DNA of 64,000 nt from Tamarix chinensis (GCA_030549775.1 CM060175.1:15205712-15269711); one strand, 5' to 3'; positions 1 to 11,700 are shown, numbered from the stretch's first letter. Numbers and translations: made by a program. The notes: a model not told the origin generated them from the sequence alone.

Positions 1-55
1 TGTTAGACCTTCGATTTAAACGAAATTTTTCAGTAGTAAATTTGGGGGTGTTACA
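1..55 (+). mobile_element. 3' end of a giant LTR (family A, copy A0)
   Basis: The first 55 bases match the last bases of the complete family-A LTR at 16230-20613: a 'cagtagtaaattt' block followed by the terminal GGGGTGTTACA. The rest of the copy lies left of the window. It abuts directly on interior sequence of another copy of the same family, which suggests insertion of one LTR into another. The expected target duplication on this side is GTCGG (56-60). Confidence 0.8.
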
Positions 56-1300
56 GTCGGGTTCCCGGTATAAGTAAGCGGGTTAAGGGAAGGATGTCGG
101 GGAGAGTTAGGAGGCGCAGAGGTCTCAAGATATGGGACGGGCCCTCTTAGAAGGATAAGTATAGCTGGAGTTAGCCATGCATGTCTAGGGTGGAATCTGT
201 CGAATAAGATACGGTAAAATACTAATCATGTAAAGTGAAAGACTATTGAGTCGGGCTCAACCGATCCACCGGTTAGTAATAGTGGTTAGGGTTTTACCCT
301 ATAAGTGACCGATCCACCAGCGAATAATAGTGGTGTGGACATCGTCCCGCAAGTGACTGTCCCACTGGCAATAATAGTGGGGGATCCCGAGCTCAGTAAA
401 CCAAACCTTAATTTGTTAATACACGTAAAAGATACTAAGTACTTACAGTGGAACACCATGAGAGTCGGGGCCAGACCGATCCACCGACATAATAGTGGCC
501 AGGAGGATTTTGCCTAGGGACCGATCCACCAGTGTATAATAGTGGTCAGGTGTGTTTTGCCCTATAAGTGACCAATCCACCGGCTATAATAGTGGGGTTC
601 CCATACTCGCATGGATTGATAAGAATTATGGTGTGAAACAAGTATTATCCAAATAATGAATAAATAATGTGGACCTTTATTTACCTGAGAAATTGTGTGC
701 TATCATGTGATTGTGATTATGCTATGTGTTCTTACATGTTGACCTTAGTTATTCGGTTACCTTACTTAGTACGTAGCATATTGACCGCCCGTTTCATGGG
801 TACTGCTCATTCCCACGAGCAGAAGGCCCTTCTGATTTAGTGCAGGTTGGTGATTCTATCTTCGATGCCTACGACGCTTACAAGGCATCAGGCGAGACCA
901 AGAGTTGAGCCTGGACCTAGCTTGCGGGTTGAGAGTGACGTGGCCGGAGTCTATCGTCCACCTTATCTTTCCTATGTCTTTATATTTAGTTTATTTATGG
1001 TGTATGATGTTTCATACATTTGGAACTTTAAAACTGTACCTTTTGATTGTAACTTTTGATTTCCGCACTCTGATTCTGTATGACTTGTGTTTTACTAACG
1101 ACTAGTGTTTTATTAACGACTCGTATTTAATGATTAATCTTGTTTAGCTTTAGCACTTAGTACCGGGATGGTAGGAGTGAACCGATCTAGTACTAAGTGT
1201 GGCGGTAACGCCCCCGAGTTTGCAATTTTATCTTTTCGTTTCCGTTAAACTCTTATAAATTAAACAAAATTTTTCAGTAGTAAATTTGGGGGGTGTTACA
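56..1300 (+). mobile_element. 3' part of giant LTR, family A (copy A1)
   Basis: This is interior-to-end sequence of family A. It begins at a point equivalent to about 19380 in the complete copy and ends in GGGGTGTTACA at 1300. In order it holds six CCAC...GTGG units in two triplets (262-605), the three-hairpin block (about 766-831, first hairpin partly decayed), and the dyad CACTTAGTAC (1154-1163) / GTACTAAGTG (1190-1199). No coding capacity; the short ORFs here are chance. The left boundary at 56 is where A0 ends, so the 5' part of A1 probably lies upstream of A0. Confidence 0.8.
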
Positions 1301-3560
1301 TAAGGCCCATGTGTGTTGTGTGAATTGTATGTATTGGATGCTTATATCATGAAATGTCGTGTATCGTATAATTGTCATTAACTTGTTTTATATGTAGCGC
1401 AACTTGGAGTTGAGGTATGTTGTATGTGTTTCTTATGACATGTGTGTTATATGTATATATGGTGATCATGATGTGATATGATATGGCCCTCTAGGACATG
1501 CATGATAGGACAATTGATAATATAATATGGGAATGAAAGGACAAAAAGAAAGAAAATGGGAAGTGAGTTCGCTAAGGAGGATATGAGGTTGACCAAAATA
1601 TCTCATGATCTATGAGAGGAAATTAAAGTGGAAGGAATGACTAAAGTGAATGAAAGTTGGGAACCATGCATGGAATCTTAAAGTTTGCATGGGGACTTTG
1701 GGTGTTTGCATGGGATGGATAAAACTTGCATGAGGGTGGACTTTACATGAGAAAAGTTGATTTAGGGTGTAAATAAGCTAAGGGAAGAGTTGTAGAGTGA
1801 TTGGAGACTTGGGATAAAAAAATAGTACGTAGGTTGGTGTAAGGGTGTATAAGGGACCCGATTAGGGTTTTAGGAGGAAGTAATAATCTGGAAATTGTGG
1901 AAGTAAAAATGATTAAGGGAGAGTGGAGTATGGGTTAAGAATGGGAATTTATTATATAAGGGGTGAGTATGGGTGTCATGGGAGAGAAGAAATATTGAGT
2001 GAGAAATAGAGAGGTTACTTGTAGGAGAAGAAATGTACTAGGATTTGAAGTGGCCAACTAGGGTTTTTCCAGTCACATGTGGAATCGAAAGGTAAGATGA
2101 TATAAGTTGGGATTGGATCTAATGAGTTAAGGTATGGGGCGATAAACAAGGTAATGGTAGTGTAAGTGAGAGAGAGGGTTGGGCCACATCGGTCTAATTA
2201 GGGTTTTTAAGGGAAAATCCTATGGGGTGATAGTAAGTGGAGTTGATGTCATAAGGTGTTGGGCCTAATCCACACCCGTAGGAGTTGGATTTTTCATTAA
2301 AGGGTAAGTGTAAAGGGAAATAGATGTCGGGGTGTGATAAGGGGCGTAGGAGTCTCAAGATATGGGACAGGCCCCTTTGAGAATAAAAGTAGAAGGTAGT
2401 TGGCATGCATGTCAAGGGTGAAAAGCTTTATCAAATAAGACACGAATAAGATACTAATCACTTAAAGAGTAAGATTGTTGAGCCGGGCCCAGACCGATCC
2501 ACCAGCATAATAGTGGCTAGGTGCCGAGGTGCCCTGGAGACCGATCCACCGGCATATAATAGTGGTTAGGTGCGTTCTGCCCTAAAAGTGACCGATCTAA
2601 TCGCTATAATAATGGGGGATCCCGAGTTCAACAAACCAAACATTATGTTGCCAATGAATCATGGGAAAGCTACTATGTACTTACAGTGAAACACCATGAG
2701 AGTCGGGATCAGACTAATCCACCGGCATAATAGTGGCCAAGAGCGTTTTGCCCTGGAGACCGATCCACGACATAAAATAGTGGTTAGGTGTGTTCTATCC
2801 TATAAGTGACCGATCCACCAGCTATAATAGTAGGATTCCCGCACTCGCATGGATTAATAAAGATTATGGTGTGAAATGACTATATTTAATAGAGATCCAA
2901 AAGAAAATAAGTCTAATTGGACCATAGTTGGCCTTCATTATCTGGACTACTACATCCGACTTATGTGAATATGTCATGTATGCTATGTCGTATGTTTTTT
3001 ATGTTTGGCCTTAGCGCATCTATTACCTTACTCAGTACGTAGCGTACTGATCACCCGTTTCATGGGTGCTGCTCATTCCCACGAGCAGAAGACCCATATG
3101 AGCTTGTGCAGGTAAGGGATGATGTCTTCGATGCCTACGACGCCTACAAGGCATCGGGTGGGGCTGAGCGTTGAGCCTAGACCTGACTTGGGAATCGAGA
3201 GTGACTTGACCGGACTCTATTTCTTTTATTGGACCATGTATTATCATATCTTTGTTGTGATTTCGTACTATGCTTTATATTTTGAAAAACTCTAACCACG
3301 TACTCTTTGGATTGTAATCCTAAACTGCACTCTGATTTCTGTATGACTTGCGTTTTACTAACGACTTGTGTTTTTATTAATGATTCGTGTTTAATGTTAA
3401 CCTTATGTAGACTTAGCACTTAGTACTGGAATAGTAGGAGTGAACCGATCTGGTACTAAGTATGGCGGTAATGCCCTCGAGTTTATAATTTTATCTTTTC
3501 ACTTCTGTTAACCCTTTTAATTAAACGAAAGTTTTTAATAATAAATTTGAAGGTGTTACA
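1301..3560 (+). mobile_element. 3' part of giant LTR, family A (copy A2)
   Basis: The sequence resumes abruptly after the A1 end, at a point equivalent to about 18310 in copy A3 and about 44510 in the inverted copy A4. It runs to a terminal GGTGTTACA at 3560. It contains the six-unit array (about 2490-2840), the best-preserved three-hairpin block of the window (3033-3088), and the dyad near 3414-3460. Simplest reading: A1 inserted into A2 in the same orientation, with TAAGG (1301-1305) as the expected target duplication. Confidence 0.8.
3033..3088 (+). other. Three adjacent perfect hairpins (conserved family-A module)
   Basis: Hairpin 1 is CAGTACG-TAG-CGTACTG (3033-3049). Hairpin 2 is CACCC-gtttcat-GGGTG (3052-3068). 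Hairpin 3 is CTGCTC-attcccac-GAGCAG (3069-3088). Hairpins 2 and 3 abut with no spacer. The same block occurs at about 766-831, 20077-20132, 42831-42886 (inverted) and 9125-9180 (inverted, partly decayed). Role unknown; it could fold in RNA or single-stranded DNA. Confidence 0.8.
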
Positions 3561-3885
3561 GTTTATACATTTATTAAAAATGTAATAAGTATTTACTCCA
3601 TAATTATTTGACTATTATCTCTATTTTGTTGTACATACGCAATAAATTATTGGCAATATTCATCCAACAAAATGTATATTGGTAATAAATTTTAAAAAAT
3701 ACATAAATAAAATGAATCAATACAAGCACGTGCAGCTGAGCACTGACAGGCTTGTGTTTATTCTTTCACAAGTCACAACGACAAAGCCACCGACTTCGAA
3801 GGAGAACAAACAGTCAAAAACAGAGACATCCGAAATTGCATCTTCTTGTAATCTGATATTCAAATACCTAAAGTTAATTATCGAC
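3561..3885 (+). promoter_or_regulatory. Presumed promoter and 5' UTR of the 151-residue protein gene
   Basis: AT-rich, non-repetitive sequence between the end of an LTR and the ATG at 3886. No unambiguous TATA box; an 'acataaataaaatg' stretch near 3700 is the closest. An ORF covering 3679-3951 overlaps it in another frame and is not supported. Confidence 0.3.
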
Positions 3886-5083
3886 ATGGCGGACTCATAT
3901 GCGTCTAATCGATCGGATTCTCATTCAGGTATCCCAACCCCATCTTATTGATTGTTTGATTGATTTACTTCTTTCTAATAGTTTCATGATGTCAATGAAG
4001 ATGCGGCGTGGATATATGTTGCGCAAAGTGAGGGGTTTAGGTCGCATAAGTATGCGTTTATTGGTTCTAGGATGGATTATTGTTTTATCGATTGAAGAAT
4101 GTCGTTGCCTTGTCGTTAATTTCATTTGAATTGCATTTTTGCCTCTGGAATACTAGGTTAGTTTAAATTATTTTGGATTGTGACTACTGTTGCCATATTG
4201 CTCGCATTCGGTGTTATTACTGTTTGAATTTTAGATTAGGTCCGAATGTGCAATCGGATTTGTATTCTTGTTGTACTGATATACTTATGTATAATGGAAT
4301 TCAAACATACAGGTTTTAGTTTCGATAATTTGACGAAGTGTTATTACTGTTAGTCTTTCCTTTGGATGATGTTCAAGAATTCTTCTGAAGTTCTATTTCT
4401 GAAGGGTAAAATATCGATATTTTTTTTTGTTTTTTTTTTGCACTTTGTTTGAGGGAATCCTATGCTTATTGAAGAGGCTGAATCCATGGTTATGCTTTGA
4501 CCTTATTCATTGTTGCTGTCAATTTGCCAAATAGTTGATCTTTGTGGTGGTTATTAGCGTTCATGACGTGAGTTACCGATCTTGCTTTTGTTGATGTGCA
4601 ACCCAATTTCTCTAGAGATTTGCTAATATTGCTAAGTCACCATTTTTGTTTGGGGGGTGGGTGTTTCAAGCGGATAAAATTCATCCCAGGAAATCACCAC
4701 AGCACCACCACGAGACTCATGGGACAAGCAACGACATCGACGAAGACACCCCAATAGACAAAGTGAAAGCTCCCAACCTATTCGAGAGAATGAAAGAAGA
4801 AGCAGAAGCCATCATTGGAGCTATCACTCCCAAGAAAGGACATTCCGTTGAAAGACCAAGAGGAGGAGAGAAGATCGAGGGTGAAAAGAAATCACCACTA
4901 TCGTCGCCCAACCACCATCAGCACCGTCATGAAACACATGGAACCAGCGGCGACATCGATGAGGATACATCAATTAGTGACGTCAAGGGGCCTAATGTGT
5001 TTGAAAGGATGAAAGAAGAGGTCGAGGCTATCGTCGAAGCTATTCATCCTCCTAAGATGGATTCCAATGGCCATAAAAAATGA
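3886..5083 (+). CDS. Small hydrophilic plant protein with a duplicated HETHGTS...FERMKEE module
   Basis: Function not recognised. Two exons are proposed. Exon 1 is 3886-3928 (begins MADSYASNRSDSHS; donor CAG|GTATCC). Exon 2 is 4671-5083 (acceptor TTTCAAG|CG, stop TGA 5081-5083). The junction keeps frame and gives 151 residues. The protein is charged and histidine-rich, with no signal peptide or membrane segment. A module of about 43 residues occurs twice, at residues 28-70 and 101-143. Each begins HETHGTS, then an acidic DIDEDT stretch, then P-N-(L/V)-FERMKEE and a short amphipathic helix ending near PKK/PPK. The copies are highly alike in protein and clearly diverged in DNA, so selection on the protein is likely. 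I infer a conserved plant protein family because of the tidy gene structure; no catalytic residues are visible. The acceptor choice is the weakest part: an AG at 4688-4689 would break frame. Confidence 0.72.
3929..4670 (+). other. Intron of the 151-residue protein gene
   Basis: A GT-AG intron of 742 bp, AT-rich, with T-runs near 4420-4440. Short ORFs inside it (3925-4129, both strands) are not supported as genes. Confidence 0.6.
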
Positions 5084-5536
5084 TCGATTGTTGGAGAAAC
5101 AAGAAAGGTGTAAATGGCCAAGTTTGTTGTGGTATAATTGGTCATAAAAGAATGATTATGTGGTGTTTTTTCATGACCGATTGAATGTACTGTTGGATAT
5201 GTTTTCTGTTATTCACTTGGTAAACGAGACATAATAGAATACTTTGAAGTTCCAGACTTCCAGTTCTGTGCTTCTGAAGGCAAGACTAGCCACTGTTGTA
5301 CCTCTTGTTCTTTTTTATGTATATTTCAGTCCAATGATCTACTACACTGATATGTGATAAGAAAAGAGGAGAAATGCCTGGTTAAAGGATGGGGACATTA
5401 CATATCTCTCTTCTCACTGCCCTATAATCGTTGTAAGACCAACAGTGAATGATCAAATCAAATCACATCTCCCAAGTCAATTCATAATTTCAGCAGAGAC
5501 AGCTACAGTTTGAATTAATATCTGCAAGACAATAAT
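5084..5536. other. 3' UTR and spacer
   Basis: AT-rich sequence after the stop codon. T-rich stretches and 'ataatagaat' near 5230 could serve polyadenylation. Nothing else seen. Confidence 0.4.
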
Positions 5537-5905
5537 GCTATATACTTGCACTGAAAAATCAAACCAAAATTTGAACCTATCTTAAAATATGTATATTAGA
5601 ATTCTAACTTTACTTTTTAATTAATAATCAAATAATATAAACTAATAATAATATAAAACAAAAAAAATCATGGCATAAAAAGTATAATAAATTTATTATT
5701 AGTATTATTTCTATTATCACCATCATCATTATTGTTATTATCATAATAATTTTTTTGCACTTTTTATATCAAAATCTTTTGTTTTTATATTGTTATTAGT
5801 TTATACTATTTAATTATCAATACAAAATAAAATTATTATATTAATATAAATATTTTTTATGGCTTTAGTTTTTGACTTAGACTTTAAATTTGCATGGGTA
5901 ATATT
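5537..5905. mobile_element. Foldback (MITE-like) element, copy 1
   Basis: A long imperfect inverted repeat. The left arm (about 5600-5710, with 'ataaactaataataatataaaac' type sequence and 'catggcataaaaagt') pairs with the right arm (about 5745-5850), separated by a short loop of ATC/ATT triplets. A second copy lies at 7195-7560. No coding capacity. Outer limits are approximate and no target duplication was pinned down. Confidence 0.6.
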
Positions 5906-7194
5906 TTATCTATATAATACATATATATCATACATCCAACGAACAAGCTCCTTATATTATAAGAAGATAATAAGTAATAATTGACTCAAGCAATATATAC
6001 AGTCATAGGGGTACATAGGTACTATTAGGATTATATATAATTTTCGACTTGATCTATTCATTTAATTAAATAAATTAAAATAAAAATATATCTAAATACT
6101 CTTTAGTAAACTAGTCAAGTTAAAAGGTGATATAGGTTCATTTGGGAGCTTAATTATGGCTCATTTAAAAACTTATAAAAACATATTAAGAGTTTATTTA
6201 TATATATTATATAAAATTAGCATCTGTATATTCATCTACAATAATTACTCTAAAACTAGCCGGGTATAACAGATTTAAAAAGATATAATTCCGATCATAA
6301 TTTTATATTCAATAAAGGAAAAACTTTCACATATATATTTGGAGTTAATAAATGAGCTTAGAACGAAACCATCGAGACATTTGAACTAATTTCCACTATG
6401 AATGCTAACTCGTGAGTTCACTATACTTTTTTTATCAAATGAGGGTCGAGGGTATTTTGCCTTTTGGAGCAAGAGTTTGAATGCTGGTATTTAAACAATT
6501 TGGCTTGACACAGTTTATTTACTGTCATCTTTTGGTAGAGCTCACGAATTATTGTTCTTTGTCTAGCTATGGTAATGGTATCACTTCAAGATCTCACAGT
6601 TTGATTTGTGATGGTTGACGTAACCGCCCATCGGTTAGTTTGATCTCTTTTATATGACAACTCTGCCCTCTCACTCCATATATATGTATCTGCACCTCTG
6701 CCTGTAGGCTTCGAACAAGATTGTTGGACCTGGAGAAAGAGGATTTTTGTGGGGTGGGCTGTGTTTATTCAGTGAATGATCAAATCACTCGAATCGCTAA
6801 TCAAAGAGAGCTCTTCTTAAGGGCCTCGCTCGCTTCGCTCATCCCGAAAATTCCCATCTTGGAAATACTGTTTCTATTTTTCAATGGTACACAACTACAC
6901 ATTCAATTGGCTTTTGACCGCTGCTTCTTGCTACGGCCTACCACCCGTAAGTTAATGCACTTCCTTTGTTTGCCGAGAATGCAATTTGTCCTTTGCTGCC
7001 TTGTCACTGTGTGTTGTTTTTTCCCACTGTTGACCGGAAAGCCAGAGGGAGACCTTCATTAAATAGTGAAGAGTCATAAGACTGAGAAGTTGAGATCTGA
7101 GTCGTGCATGCAAGAGAGCATCTGTAAGAGCGTATGTAAGGGGATAGGAAAAGAAAATGTTTTAATCTCAAATTTAAAAAAAGGGTTATGATCA
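5906..7194. other. AT-rich spacer with a GC-richer island
   Basis: No gene recognised. The stretch at about 6560-7080 is less AT-rich and holds an open frame of 113 codons (6721-7062, non-ATG start) with no recognisable domain and no second exon. I treat it as chance. Confidence 0.5.
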
Positions 7195-7560
7195 GTAATA
7201 CTATATATCTAAATATTGAAATAAACCAAAAGTTTAAATATATATATTAATGCATTAATTTTATTCTTTATTGATAATTAATTAATACAAACTAATAATA
7301 ATATAAAATAAAAATAATCATGGCAAAAAAATTATGATAAATTCATTATCTGTATTATTTATATTATCATCATCATTTTTTTTGTTATTACTATAATAAT
7401 TATTTGTACCTTTTTGTGCCACAATTTTCTTTTCTTTTATATTATTGCTAATTTGTATTACTTATTTATTAATAAGAATAAATTTAATGTGCTAATCTAC
7501 TTATTTTTAGGTGAGTTTGATTTTTTATTTAGGTTTTGATTTTGGGTATATAGCATTTTT
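7195..7560. mobile_element. Foldback (MITE-like) element, copy 2
   Basis: Same family as the copy at 5537-5905. It shares the arm sequence around 'actaataataatataaaa', 'tcatggcaaaaa' and the mirror arm 'attgctaatttgtatta'. The central loop is again an ATC/ATT run (about 7360-7385). The two copies lie in the same orientation about 1.6 kb apart. Confidence 0.6.
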
Positions 7561-7569
7561 TTATTATAA

Positions 7570-7937
7570 TTAGGGGGTGTTCAAAAATTAGTTATGACTG
7601 CAGTTTTAGATTGAATTGATCGATTATATTGGGTTTTGGTCCAATAGATTAATATTTCAACCTCTATTCAAGGTTTCAAACCTAGAGTTAAAAAAGAAAT
7701 ATTATTTGATTCTATCCGATCTGATTTTTCGATCCAACCTGAAATCTTATTAATATTATATCTAAAAAATACATATTTTTAATATAAAAAATATATAATT
7801 TATTAATGTCGGTCCTAACTAGTCTTAAACCGATAATTCTGGGCCAATCCTACCCCGATCCATGATCCCAACTTCGAAAATTCAAGTTCTTAATCGAGTT
7901 TCGGTCTAATTTTAGACTAATGCATATCCCTAATTGC
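7570..7937. mobile_element. Possible hAT-type MITE
   Basis: A block bounded by 'attaggggg' on the left and 'tatccctaatt' on the right, with degenerate inverted ends (TTAGGG... / ...CCCTAA) and no ORF. The interior reads like a typical plant non-autonomous hAT element. No exact 8-bp duplication could be confirmed. Confidence 0.3.
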
Positions 7938-8149
7938 AATTGTAGGAAAATTATCTCAAATTTGATGTTAACTCAAAAAATTTAGGTTATTGAAGTGTAG
8001 AAACCAAGGTGCATCGGACTGCACGAAAGGCAAAACTGCTGCCCGTCAGTCAAGCGTGTGAGCACTCATGCATGTGTGTGGAGCAGTGGAGCTCACGTGC
8101 TTGAAGCTAGTGCACCTAACAGGCGGTAGCTCAGCCCCTCAAGTTATCA

Positions 8150-8706
8150 TGTAATACCCTCAATTTTAAATTAGAAAAATTTTTTTGAAGGTAATGCGGA
8201 AGCATTTATGAAAGCCAAAACCAAGGTGTTATCGGCACATCATCCATGAGAGTGGTGTAATCATTACCTAGTACATGCCTAATGTTAGGTAAAATGGAAC
8301 AATGGACGAAAGAATTCATGCTCTATCAGTAATACAACAATAATAATGATAACAATGATGAGAGTAATAATATAGATAGAAGAGAAATTACGAAGTTTAA
8401 ATATAGGAACCAAAGCCAAAATTTTAAATAAATGGGAAAAAATAAAAGCATTCCCAACACTATGGACAAAATACATCTAAACGATTAGCCTAACTCTCAA
8501 ATAAATAGGAATGTAACTCTCAAACACCAAGAAATGGTCAATTACTAGCCCGCAGCAACATCCTCAACATACTATGTCTAATAATCGTAACACTGCAAAT
8601 ATTTCTCTACTCCCCGGACTATAATTTGAATCATCACAATGGCTACACAAATATAGTATCAGTATACTAAAGTAGTGATAAAGCAAACCACCTAAAATAT
8701 GGTAAG
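8150..8706 (-). mobile_element. Large LTR family B, copy 1, left part
   Basis: It starts TGTAATACCC and closely follows the start of the second family-B copy at 55543 (shared 'ccatgagag', 'catgcctaatgt', and a run ending 'tatggtaag'). It is broken at 8706, where a family-A LTR has inserted. The second B copy continues across that point without interruption, which fixes the insertion site. Sequence orders suggest the element reads on the minus strand. Confidence 0.6.
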
Positions 8707-11700
8707 TATAACACCCTGATTTTTACTACTAAAAAATTTCATTTTACAACAAGAGCATATAAGTAAAATATTGGAGGTTACTGCTGTAATTGACATAAGT
8801 CTGGTTTGCCTAACCATCATTACATCAATCACAAGGCTAAAATTATTCATAGAAAAATAATAAAATTATAAACGAAAGAAACATTTATAATACATTATGA
8901 GTTTGGAGATTAACTTTGAATTACAATAAACAAAATACAAGTAAGGGATACCATGGATCAAAGAGTCCAAGAAGGTATTCATGTAAATACATCAATCGGA
9001 TATCATTATTCTTTACCTAAACACCCAATATAGATGAAAGATCACTCATCTCCACACAATGCATCAAATGTAACATGGTCATCTAGAAATTCTTCTGAGA
9101 TGTACACAAAGAAATCAGGGTATACTGCTCGTGGGAATGAGTAGCACCCATGAAACAGGTGTTTAGTATGCTACATGTTGAGAAAGGTAACAATACTATT
9201 GAATCAGGGATACATATAATACATGCATTCACAACTGATGATAAGAAATGTTCAAACTAATGATATATCTCATAAGATAAATACTAATCTAAGCCTCTTT
9301 GTTAAATATAACTATTATTATTCTTTTATATACATTGATTTAAGAAACTCCACTATTCTTAAACTGGTGTAATGGTCTAAAGCACCTTCTCATGAGCAAC
9401 ACATCTGAGCCACTATTATCATCCGATAAAATGGATCTTAAAACATCACCTTCTCAAGGTAAAACACTCCCGAGCCACTATCATATCCAATGGAACGAAT
9501 ATAAAAATATCACCTTACTCCTAAATCAGATACTCTTCCACTTTAAATCATTAATGTCTTTTCCATAGGTTATACCATTATATTTTCATTTATGATAAGC
9601 AGGGACCCCCACTATTCTTAATTTAGCATAATGGACTAAAACACTTTCTTGGGACCAACGTCCCTAAGCCACTATTATCTTCGATGACATGGATATATAA
9701 AAACATAACCTTTGCCCTACATGCTCTTTTACTTTAAATGATTAGTATCTTATTCATGATTGACTCACAAGCATTGAACACATTGAGACAAATAAACATA
9801 TCACACAAGTTAAGATCCTTAATTTTCTAAAACCCTAACTTCACGCTCCCAACATCATTCTCGCATATTGATCATTCAACCACCAAATATGGTATATTAT
9901 TTTCTTCAATAATGTATCCAAAATTCAAGGTCCAATTCGCACATCTTAACATATAATAATAATCTTATCCTAAAATACTATTCACAGAATTACCAAAATC
10001 CTAATTTCATAAGTTTGTTATAATTATTCCCATAAGACTCGTATGATTACCAGATTCATTATAAATCCTTATAATGCCAACATTAGAACCCTATCTTTTA
10101 CACATGGAATAATAAGATTATCATTTTAGGTTACTATGCCCTAATTAGACCATTATCTTATTTTGAAGACCCAAGACAAACAATAATACCCCCAAACCAC
10201 TTCTCAGGATATAATTATCACATCTCAATCCCCTAACACATTACAATACCAAAATTTTCGTATTAACCCATAATGACCAAAATGCCCTTAAGGATAACCA
10301 ATAGCCTTTATTTTATAAGATCTCTTACCGTCAATAACCATTATTTTTCCAAATCCACCATTTATTATCATACCTCTTGAATATGTTTATTCCCTCTTAT
10401 CATAGCTTATTTGGCCTATATTTCATACCATATAATATATTTCCCACAAATTTATCATTAGCATAACAAAACCATATCCATACCTCTTACCCATTCTCAC
10501 TTTCTTTCATACATATAATCTATATTATCACAACATATCATCAACAACACACATTAAATCATATAACAACAATATCATAAAACATACACATATATATACA
10601 AGTAAATAACACAAAAATCCTAAAACATTGATTAGTATCCTTACCAACAATGACACTGGGATCTAAGCATGTAGATCCTAGACCTCCTTCGAGATCACCA
10701 GAATATCACCTATAAAAAATAATATCATATAGGGTTAGGCTTGAAAATTATAACCGAGAGAAAAATTAAGGTAGTGAGGGTAAAAATAAAAATAAATAGA
10801 GTCAAATGAAATCTTGAGTTGTTTGGATGTATGATGGAATGTATGTTGGAGCTATGGCAAAAATTTGGTGGCATTTGGATAAGGTTTGGGAGTAAAAAAG
10901 GGTGTGTGACTGAAATAGGGAGCTAACGGGCATGCTGTAGGTAGTGCACACCCATGCCGTGTACTGGGATCTTGCACACCTAGGCAGTATGAAGAGGCAT
11001 GGCCATGATCAATCACTAGCGAAATATAATTAATTCGAATAGGTGCATAGAGGCTTGTGCAAACAGTGCCAGGGTGTACAGGCAGATTGTGCTGGGTTGC
11101 ACAGGCATGGGATAAGGAAAATTAGCATTGTATGGTCATGCTTGAGGTTGTGTGCAGGTCGTATGTTTCATAAAAATGCAATGGACGCGAGGAAGAAGAG
11201 GGAAAAAGGGCGGTGGCCGGTGGCAATGGTCGATGACAACGAAGTGGGTGATGGGGTGACCCTAAGTGATCGGTCCATTGACGATGGGTGGTTTATGGTG
11301 GCACATAGTGGTGATGGAGATGGTTTGGTAGACAAAAGAGAACAGAGAAGAGGAAGAAAAAGAAGAAGGAAGAAGGAAGAAGAAGAGAGGGATCTCGATA
11401 GTTGATTTTGGACAAAGTGTGGGCAATAAATGGCACAACAAATTAGGGAGAAGGAGAGTGTGTAGGGTGGTGTGTGTGTGTGTGTGTGTGTGTATGAGGC
11501 ATGTGAATGGGGGAAGGAAAAATGTAAAGGAGATGTAGGTTAAGCACGAGGGATAGGAGGGGTATACTTTCAACAAAGGTGGTTGGGAGGTGATGGTTGT
11601 GTGTGTTGGGGTGAAAGTGCAGAGGGTGCAACAAGAGATGATAATGGTGTGTGTGAGAATATTGCATATGAATGAAAAATGGTAGGGGATGTGTGTGTGT

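Noticed and set aside
6721..7062. 113-codon open frame in a GC-richer island
   Set aside because: No ATG at the start, no recognised domain, no splice partners, and no family resemblance that I could name. An organellar origin was considered but not supported by any motif.
11043..11405. 120-codon ORF with Lys/Arg/Glu-rich end
   Set aside because: It lies in the A6 LTR and its end is a translated GAA/GAG run.
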